Source of the DNA: an uncultured Ruminococcus sp. | GTDB taxonomy: Bacteria; Bacillota; Clostridia; Oscillospirales; Ruminococcaceae | Length of the DNA: 7,407 bases | Direction of reading: 5' to 3' | Assembly: GCA_947174965.1 (NCBI GenBank) | Contig: CAMWKY010000101.1 | Coordinates: forward strand, 1 to 7,407 | Position numbers and translations under genes: made by a program | In this document: one piece after another, positions 1 to 4,785 of the stretch | How positions within the stretch are numbered: the first letter of the stretch is position 1 | Layout: every line of letters starts with the position of its first letter | The notes under the pieces: generated by a model | The model's database searches: none | What the model was told of the DNA's origin: nothing | The model's input: only the letters and a program-made list of their open reading frames with translations

Positions 1-2
1 GT

Positions 3-8
3 TATAAT
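3..8 (+). promoter_or_regulatory. possible -10 box upstream of the zinc-ribbon gene
   Basis: A perfect TATAAT lies 34 bases before the first start codon. The matching -35 box would fall outside the window, so this may equally be a chance A/T-rich match. If real, it would start transcription near base 15 and give a short leader that includes the AAGGAG ribosome binding site at 30-35. Confidence 0.3.
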
Positions 9-42
9 AAGTTACGAAAATAAAATACTAAGGAGAAACAGT

Positions 43-522
43 ATGGCAAAGATAATGGAAACAAACGGCTCATGCCCTTACTGTCAAAAAAAATTCAGCA
101 GTTACAATGCGTCAAGCAGTGATTTCGGCTCACCAATAAGAAGATGCAGATATTGTCAGAAAGAATATATTGACCGCAGGTATCATGAAATTGCGGTTGA
201 GGGCTGGAACGAATCATCACTTAATCCCATGAACAGCCTGAAAGTTGCAGGTATCGGTCTTATTGGATTTCTTATTGCAGGTGGACTTACAGCATATACA
301 ATTTACACAAAAGGGTATTATATGATGAAAGGTGCGCTTGCTGGCATACTGGCATTTGTTATTATGATAGTCGGTATTATTGACTTTATAAGAGTAAAAA
401 CAGGTGCAAAGCAGAGAAGTATTGAGAAGAAGAAAACGGAATCTGAAGAACGTCTGAAAAATCGGGAATATGCCATGCTACTTGCGGAAAACGGCTATAA
501 TGTACCTGAAAAATATTTATAG
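43..522 (+). CDS. zinc-ribbon membrane protein of unknown function
   Basis: This 159-residue protein has two CxxC pairs near its N-terminus (CPYC at 11-14, CRYC at 35-38), the pattern of a small zinc ribbon. Two hydrophobic segments follow (about 66-88 and 94-117) and then a highly charged, probably helical tail (118-159) rich in Lys, Glu and Arg. The simplest topology is a two-pass membrane hairpin with both the ribbon and the tail in the cytoplasm. There is no signal peptide and no catalytic motif that I recognise. The start is set by AAGGAG at 30-35, seven bases before the ATG. The next gene begins 26 bases after its stop with its own AAAGGA, so the two are probably co-transcribed. The reading frame is convincing. 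The function is not known to me; a regulatory or scaffolding role is only a guess. Confidence 0.75.
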   Translation: MAKIMETNGSCPYCQKKFSSYNASSSDFGSPIRRCRYCQKEYIDRRYHEIAVEGWNESSLNPMNSLKVAGIGLIGFLIAGGLTAYTIYTKGYYMMKGALAGILAFVIMIVGIIDFIRVKTGAKQRSIEKKKTESEERLKNREYAMLLAENGYNVPEKYL

Positions 523-548
523 AAAAAAATCCTGAAAGGACATAAAAA

Positions 549-1028
549 ATGAAGAAATTTATAAATGCCTGTATGAAAATCATGCCGAAACCGATACAGG
601 ATATATATTATAAATATGAGGAAAAATGGCTTTATCTGTTTTTCGGTGGGCTTACAACTGTTGTGAGTTTTGTTACGGCAGGAATTGCAAAGTATTTCCT
701 TGAACGTGCAGGACTTGACAAAAGCTGGATAAGTGATATAAGTACAGCAATATCATGGGTGTGTTCTGTTACTTTTTCATATCTCACAAACAGGGTATGG
801 GTTTTTGAATCAAAAGCTTCCGGAGCAAAGGAACTTGCAAAAGAGGCAGTATCATTTTATGGTGGAAGAATAGTAACATTTTTTACAGAAATAATAATGA
901 TGAAAGTTCTGTTTTCGTGGCTCAATATAAATTATTGGGTATCAAAGATATTTGCAAATGTAGTTATTCTTATTCTGAATTATGTTATAAGCAAGCTTTT
1001 TGTATTCAGGCAAAAGAAAAATGATTAA
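549..1028 (+). CDS. GtrA-family four-helix membrane protein
   Basis: At 159 residues this has the size and layout of the GtrA/DPMS family, with four membrane segments at about 27-49, 61-86, 100-125 and 129-153. Two family-typical motifs follow membrane helices: NRVWVF at 81-86, and NY..SK.FVFR at 144-154. GtrA proteins are thought to help move polyprenyl-phosphate-linked sugars across the membrane for glycosylation of cell-surface polymers. That role comes from the family, and no dedicated glycosyltransferase lies next to the gene here. A soluble N-terminal stretch of about 26 residues precedes the first helix. The start has AAAGGA at 535-540, eight bases upstream. The last bases of the gene overlap the start of the following dihydrouridine synthase, which suggests translational coupling. 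The substrate cannot be read from the sequence. Confidence 0.85.
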   Translation: MKKFINACMKIMPKPIQDIYYKYEEKWLYLFFGGLTTVVSFVTAGIAKYFLERAGLDKSWISDISTAISWVCSVTFSYLTNRVWVFESKASGAKELAKEAVSFYGGRIVTFFTEIIMMKVLFSWLNINYWVSKIFANVVILILNYVISKLFVFRQKKND

Positions 1029-2028
1029 AATAGGTAATGTTGAGATAAAAAAGACAGCTTGTCTTGCACCTATGGCAAGTGTAGCGGACAGAGCATACAG
1101 GCTGATGTGCAAAAAATATGGCTGTGCATACTGTGTAAGTGAAATGGTATCGGCAAAAGGAATATGCTATAGTGACAAGAAAACTGCTGAACTTTGTACA
1201 ATCACTGATGATGAACGACCAATGGCGATACAGCTTTTCGGAAGTGAGCCTGATTTTATGGCAGAAGCTGTCGAGATAGTACTTAAATATAATCCTGATA
1301 TAATTGATATAAATATGGGTTGTCCCGTGCCGAAAGTTGTGAATATCGGAGCAGGCTCGTCATTGATGAAAGATATTGATTTGGCAGGAAGAATAACTGA
1401 ATCAGCCGTAAAATCTGCGGGGAATGTGCCTGTTACGGTGAAAATACGAAGTGGCTGGAGTACTGACAGTATAAATGCTGTTGAAATTGCAAAAACTATT
1501 GAATCAGCAGGAGCATCAGCGATTGCAGTACACGGCAGAACACGTGACCAGTTTTACAGCGGTTATGCTGACTGGAACGTGATAAAGTCCGTGAAAGATG
1601 CTGTCAATATACCAGTAATCGGCAACGGTGATGTTACTGACGCTGATTCATGTGTGAATATGTACAATACAACAGGCTGTGACCTTGTTATGATTGGACG
1701 TGGAAGCTATGGCAATCCGTTTATTTTTAAGGAAATAGAGTGCAGGCTTAATAATAAGCTGTATATTCCGCCTACAGTTGAAGAAAAAATGCGTGTTATG
1801 CTTGAACATATCCGCATGATTATTGAACTGAGTCCGAAATCGGAAGAACTTGCAGTCCATGAAGCAAGAAAACACTCCGCATGGTATATGAACGGCTACT
1901 ATGGTTCAGCTAAATTCAGGGCTGAATGTTATCAGTTGAAGTCTTATTCTGAAGCGGAATTTCTTGCAGAAAGATTTATAAAGCTACAGAATGACAGATT
2001 ACACAATAATCATCAGAAAAATTCGTGA
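1021..2028 (+). CDS. dusB: tRNA-dihydrouridine synthase (DusB/NifR3 type)
   Basis: This FMN-dependent enzyme reduces specific uridines in the D-loop of tRNA to dihydrouridine using NADPH. The 335-residue product carries the family landmarks in order: APMA near 16-19, the catalytic cysteine in NMGCPVPKV (Cys101), VKIRSGW at 140-146, HGRTRDQ at 171-177, IGNGDV at 200-205 and MIGRGSYGNP at 224-233. Together these make the FMN-binding TIM barrel, and residues from about 245 on form the usual helical tRNA-binding domain. I chose the ATG at 1021 because the conserved MIKIGNVEIK opening begins there. An in-frame TTG at 1000 lies inside the GtrA gene and has no ribosome binding site. The ATG overlaps the end of GtrA by eight bases, with only a weak CAGG upstream, so translation is probably coupled. 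Which tRNA position it modifies cannot be deduced. Confidence 0.95.
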   Translation: MIKIGNVEIKKTACLAPMASVADRAYRLMCKKYGCAYCVSEMVSAKGICYSDKKTAELCTITDDERPMAIQLFGSEPDFMAEAVEIVLKYNPDIIDINMGCPVPKVVNIGAGSSLMKDIDLAGRITESAVKSAGNVPVTVKIRSGWSTDSINAVEIAKTIESAGASAIAVHGRTRDQFYSGYADWNVIKSVKDAVNIPVIGNGDVTDADSCVNMYNTTGCDLVMIGRGSYGNPFIFKEIECRLNNKLYIPPTVEEKMRVMLEHIRMIIELSPKSEELAVHEARKHSAWYMNGYYGSAKFRAECYQLKSYSEAEFLAERFIKLQNDRLHNNHQKNS

Positions 2029-2085
2029 ATATTGACTAAATCGTTTAAACGACGTAATATAGCGGTTTTTTTGGTGCATCATATA

Positions 2086-2111
2086 TTTTGGCAATATTAC
2101 TTATTGCAAAA
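2086..2111. promoter_or_regulatory. inverted repeat overlapping the -35 box (candidate operator)
   Basis: The arms GCAATA (2091-2096) and TATTGC (2102-2107) are perfectly complementary around a five-base spacer. They extend by four more T:A pairs outside one unpaired G at 2090. The right arm includes part of the TTGCAA -35 box of the capA-like gene. The dyad is not followed by a T-run on either strand, so a repressor-type binding site is a better reading than a terminator. No regulator gene is present in the window, and the binding protein is unknown. Confidence 0.35.
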
Positions 2112-2132
2112 TTACAAAAAGTATGATATAAT
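2104..2132 (+). promoter_or_regulatory. promoter of the CapA-like gene
   Basis: TTGCAA (2104-2109) and a perfect TATAAT (2127-2132) are separated by exactly 17 bases. TG one base before the -10 (2124-2125) makes it an extended -10 promoter. Transcription would begin around 2139, giving a leader of about 40 bases that contains a small CTGTTA...TAGCAG hairpin (one G:U pair) and then AAGGAG at 2168-2173. This is the best-matched sigma-A-type promoter in the window. Confidence 0.7.
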
Positions 2133-2180
2133 AATTTTCGGGCTGTTATATATAGCAGTCATGAGTTAAGGAGTTTTAAA

Positions 2181-3467
2181 ATGAAACTTAGAAAAGGACG
2201 TGCCTTTGGTTTAGTTGCAGTTTCACTTGCATTTATTCTTGCAGGTGTAAGTTGTGCGGATAATGCAATAGGAAGTGTCGGCAAAAAGCCTGATATTTCT
2301 AACAGCAGTTCTGAAAATTCTGATTTGCAGGAATCCACAACAACAGAAGCTACAACAGAACCTACTACAGTTCCAGTTCCTGATGATAAAAAAGTACACG
2401 TTATAGCGGCAGGAGATAATCTTATTCACTATTCTGTATATAAAAATGCAGAAAGACTTGCACAAGATGGCGAAAGATACGATTTCAAACCGCTTTATAA
2501 AAATGTAAAGTATCTTATTGAGGAAGCAGATGTAGCTGTTCTTAATCAGGAAACAATAATAAGCGAAAGCAACGAAGTTCGTGGAGCAAACGGCGGTCAA
2601 CTGCTGTTCAATTCACCTCCCGAAGTTGCAGATGCTGTTATTGATTTAGGATTTGATGTTTTCACAATGGCAAATAATCATCTTCTTGATTTTGGTGCAT
2701 CTGCACTTGAAGAATCAATCAATTTCTGGAATCAGAAGGCACAGACTTATGATTTAACGGTACTCGGTGCTTATCTTAATGAGGAAGATTCAGAGAATAT
2801 ACGCATACGTGAAGTAAACGGCGTAAAAATTGCTTTTCTTGCATATGCTGAACATATAAACGGCTTCTCAATTCCTTATGATTCTCCGTTGAGAGTTATA
2901 ATGAACTATGAGGAAGATGTTATTGAACGTCAGATTAAGCAGGCAAAGGAAATGGCTGATGCTGTTATCGTCTCTGCGCACTGGGGTGTGGAAGATACAA
3001 ATGTCGTTTCAGAGGACAGAATCGAACTTGCAAATAAGATGATTAACTGGGGTGCTGATGTCATTCTTGGCGGACATACTCACACGGCTGAAACTATGGA
3101 ATGGATTACAAGAGACGACGGCACAAAAGGTTTTGTCTATTACTCAATAGGAAATTTCATCTGCTGTCAGACTGATAATTTCAATCTTATTGGTGAAATG
3201 CCTGATTTTGATATTGTCATTGACGGTGCAACAGGAGAAGTGCGACTGGAAGATGTCGGCTGTATTCCTAATATAATTCACTATGAAGTCGGCGATTACA
3301 ATAATCTTGCTGTCTATCCTTACAGCAAATATTCTCCTGAACTTGCCGACGTTCATGGCATACCTTATGCAGTGCCGGCAGGAACTTATACAAGTTTCAG
3401 CTGGGATATTCTCAATCAGATAATTGACGAAAGTATACCAAAAGAATTTCAGAAACTTGATAAATAA
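2181..3467 (+). CDS. secreted CapA-family (PGA_cap) metallophosphatase-like lipoprotein
   Basis: This 428-residue protein begins with a basic, hydrophobic leader ending in AGVSC. Cys25 is a plausible lipid-modified residue, although Gly at -3 makes the lipobox atypical. A Ser/Thr/Glu/Pro-rich tether (about 41-69) leads to a CapA/PgsA-type domain from about residue 72. The domain carries metallophosphatase-like signatures: AGDN at 77-80, NQET at 122-125, NNH at 165-167, SAHWG at 265-269 and GGHTH at 297-301. CapA proteins are known from poly-gamma-glutamate capsule systems, but clostridial genomes carry many stand-alone members of unproved role. No capB/capC partners lie here, so polyglutamate synthesis should not be assumed. 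The AAGGAG at 2168-2173 fixes the start. The gene has its own promoter and stands between a housekeeping operon and the scaffoldin cluster. A shared job with the scaffoldins is only suggested by adjacency and surface location. Confidence 0.9.
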   Translation: MKLRKGRAFGLVAVSLAFILAGVSCADNAIGSVGKKPDISNSSSENSDLQESTTTEATTEPTTVPVPDDKKVHVIAAGDNLIHYSVYKNAERLAQDGERYDFKPLYKNVKYLIEEADVAVLNQETIISESNEVRGANGGQLLFNSPPEVADAVIDLGFDVFTMANNHLLDFGASALEESINFWNQKAQTYDLTVLGAYLNEEDSENIRIREVNGVKIAFLAYAEHINGFSIPYDSPLRVIMNYEEDVIERQIKQAKEMADAVIVSAHWGVEDTNVVSEDRIELANKMINWGADVILGGHTHTAETMEWITRDDGTKGFVYYSIGNFICCQTDNFNLIGEMPDFDIVIDGATGEVRLEDVGCIPNIIHYEVGDYNNLAVYPYSKYSPELADVHGIPYAVPAGTYTSFSWDILNQIIDESIPKEFQKLDK

Positions 3468-3516
3468 TTAATAAATTAACATTTAGTTAATAAATAGCAA
3501 GTCTGAAAAAGTTGAG

Positions 3517-3561
3517 ACATGGTTTTTATTGTACAAATTATCCAAAAGAAAAAGTCCATGT
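3517..3561. repeat. interrupted inverted repeat downstream of the CapA-like gene
   Basis: ACATGG (3517-3522) pairs with CCATGT (3556-3561). The stem continues as TTTTT (3523-3527) against AAAAA (3549-3553) after a two-base GT bulge, enclosing a 21-base loop. No T-run follows, so it is not a classical terminator. It could protect the capA-like mRNA 3' end or be a protein-binding dyad. Confidence 0.35.
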
Positions 3562-3576
3562 TTATATAAAACACCA

Positions 3577-3604
3577 AAAAAAGTATAAACCTATTTACTT
3601 TTTT
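3577..3604 (+). terminator. weak A/T-rich hairpin, possible terminator of the CapA-like gene
   Basis: AAAAAAGTA (3577-3585) is perfectly complementary to TACTTTTTT (3596-3604) around a ten-base loop. The hairpin ends in a T-run, as a rho-independent terminator would, but only two of the nine pairs are G:C/C:G, so it would be weak. The same stretch supplies the -35 region of the next candidate promoter, so the two readings compete. Confidence 0.35.
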
Positions 3605-3622
3605 AATAACCTGTTATATAAT
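3594..3622 (+). promoter_or_regulatory. candidate promoter of the scaffoldin cluster
   Basis: TTTACT (3594-3599, four of six matches to TTGACA) is 17 bases from a perfect TATAAT (3617-3622). A second overlapping TATAAT lies at 3622-3627. Transcription would start near 3630 and give a leader of about 200 bases before the ATG at 3833. Because the region is so A/T-rich, the -10 matches carry limited weight. It is nevertheless the only reasonable promoter I see between the CapA-like gene and the scaffoldins. Confidence 0.45.
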
Positions 3623-3738
3623 ATAATCATGAATAAATGTAATGTTTGAAATTATCAAATTTTCACGGCAGTGTGATGCGTCTTATGCTGAACTCACTGT
3701 AACTGAACTATATTTGTTCATGAAAAAGATTCCGCAGG

Positions 3739-3758
3739 TTTGCAGAGAGTTCTGCAAA
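3739..3758 (+). promoter_or_regulatory. perfect 8-bp hairpin in the scaffoldin leader
   Basis: TTTGCAGA (3739-3746) and TCTGCAAA (3751-3758) form an uninterrupted 8-bp stem with a GAGT tetraloop. No T-run follows, so it is not a simple terminator. It sits about 75 bases before the scaffoldin start and could stabilise the transcript or be a regulatory element in the leader. Confidence 0.45.
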
Positions 3759-3832
3759 ATAAGACAAGGTATAATTGAAGGAGCAAAAGTTTCCTTTATT
3801 ATATATAATCAATCGAAGAAGGAGGAAAAAAC

Positions 3833-4666
3833 ATGAAGACAAAAAAGATAGTCATAGGAGCTATGGCAGCAGCAATGCTTTCGCTTTCAGTATGTTCACT
3901 TGCACCAGCTTTTGCAGCTGACGGTACAGTGCAGATAACCGTTGGAAGCGCAGAAAATCTGAAAGCAGGTGAAAAATTTACAGTTGATGTATCTATCAAG
4001 GACATTCCGTCTACAGGTATTCAAGGCTGTCAGTTCTCACTTGATTTTGACAGTACAGTTATCACTATTGATTCTGTTGAAGCAGGTTCTCTTATAAAGA
4101 GCGTTACAAGTGACCCGACATCATCAGTTCTTCCAAGTTTTAACAGTTTTATTGACAACAAGGGAGGAACAATGAATCTTATGTGGGCAACATCTGTAGA
4201 TGAATCCGCTTATCTGCTTAAAGGAGAGGGCGTTTTCTGTACTATTACAGGAACTGTTGCAAGCGGAGCAGCTAACGGAGCAAAATCTGATTTGAAAGTT
4301 GTTCCTACAGTCCGTGATGACTTGCCGCAGTCAGGTGTTGTAAACGAAGATATTGACGTGGGCTACACTAAAGACGGCGAAAAAATCAAGTACAATGTTG
4401 AATTGAAGAACGGTAAAGTAACTGTTGGCAACGGCGGACAGACAACGTCAGGTTCAGGCAAATACCTTAAAGGTGATGCTAACTGTGACGGCGCAGTAAA
4501 TATCGCTGATGCAACTGCAATCGTTCAGGCACTTGGAAACAAGGATAAATATGGTCTTTCTGAGCAGGGCGAAATAAACGCAGATGTTGACGGTGTTGAA
4601 GGCGTTACTGGTAGTGATGCTTTAGAGATTCAGAAACTCGAAGCAGGCATGATTGACAAGCTCTGA
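3833..4666 (+). CDS. adaptor scaffoldin: signal peptide, one cohesin, one dockerin (ScaC-like)
   Basis: This secreted 277-residue protein should link cellulosome parts. Its cohesin captures a dockerin-bearing partner, while its own dockerin plugs into another scaffoldin's cohesin. The signal peptide ends at AFA|AD (after residue 28). The cohesin spans about 32-199, opening VQITVGSAENLKAGEKFTV, with GCQFSLDFDS at 65-74 and closing GKVTVG. A short GGQTTSGSG linker leads to the dockerin (211-277). The first calcium loop is canonical (D215, N217, D219, N223, D226). The second lacks the usual acidic residue at position 5 (D251, D253, then V255, T259, D262). One cohesin plus one dockerin at this size matches the R. 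flavefaciens ScaC adaptor, and position at the head of a scaffoldin cluster supports that comparison; the symbol is withheld. AAGGAGG at 3819-3825 fixes the start. Confidence 0.95.
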   Translation: MKTKKIVIGAMAAAMLSLSVCSLAPAFAADGTVQITVGSAENLKAGEKFTVDVSIKDIPSTGIQGCQFSLDFDSTVITIDSVEAGSLIKSVTSDPTSSVLPSFNSFIDNKGGTMNLMWATSVDESAYLLKGEGVFCTITGTVASGAANGAKSDLKVVPTVRDDLPQSGVVNEDIDVGYTKDGEKIKYNVELKNGKVTVGNGGQTTSGSGKYLKGDANCDGAVNIADATAIVQALGNKDKYGLSEQGEINADVDGVEGVTGSDALEIQKLEAGMIDKL

Positions 4667-4704
4667 TTCTGATTTTTCAGTTTTTAGATTATCTGATTTG
4701 TCCC

Positions 4705-4718
4705 CCTTATTCATAAGG
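4705..4718 (+). other. small hairpin between the first two scaffoldin genes
   Basis: CCTTA and TAAGG form a five-pair stem around TTCA. A still smaller CTGA-TTTT-TCAG hairpin followed by TTTTT lies just after the first stop (4669-4685). Neither looks strong enough to end transcription, and I see no convincing promoter before 4786. The second gene is therefore probably read from the first gene's transcript, perhaps at reduced level. Confidence 0.3.
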
Positions 4719-4785
4719 AATACAAACCCAATTTTTTTAATTTAAGTTATTAAAGGTGAAAACCTAAAGAAAGGAATTATTACAA

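Larger units (their letters stand above)
3468..3832 (+). other. 365-base gene-free region: 3' end of capA-like gene, promoter and long leader of the scaffoldin cluster
   Basis: The first 140 bases are very A/T-rich and hold two inverted repeats (annotated separately) that may end capA-like transcription. A candidate promoter lies at 3594-3622, and the remaining 200 or so bases would be the 5' leader of the adaptor scaffoldin gene. The leader contains a perfect 8-bp hairpin (3739-3758) and a strong AAGGAGG at 3819-3825, seven bases from the ATG. An open frame of 64 codons (3642-3836) runs through the leader and ends in an ATGA overlap with the scaffoldin start. It lacks any ribosome binding site and resembles nothing I know, so I do not call it a gene. 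I recognise no known riboswitch consensus. Confidence 0.6.

Noticed and set aside
1000..1020. TTG upstream start for the dihydrouridine synthase
   Set aside because: It has no ribosome binding site, lies inside GtrA, and adds seven residues not expected before the MIKIGNVEIK opening. ATG at 1021 is better.
2041..2072. Palindrome TCGTTTAAACGA plus a nearby T-run as a terminator for the dihydrouridine synthase gene
   Set aside because: The palindrome leaves almost no stem once a loop is allowed, and the T-run starts 14 bases later, so it does not make a convincing terminator.
3804..3809. TATAAT as a promoter just before the first scaffoldin
   Set aside because: No -35-like hexamer lies 16-18 bases upstream, and the +1 site would fall at or beyond the ribosome binding site.
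3642..3836. 64-residue open frame as a separate gene
   Set aside because: There is no Shine-Dalgarno at 3642 or at the internal ATG at 3720, and no recognisable domain. It is kept only as a leader observation.
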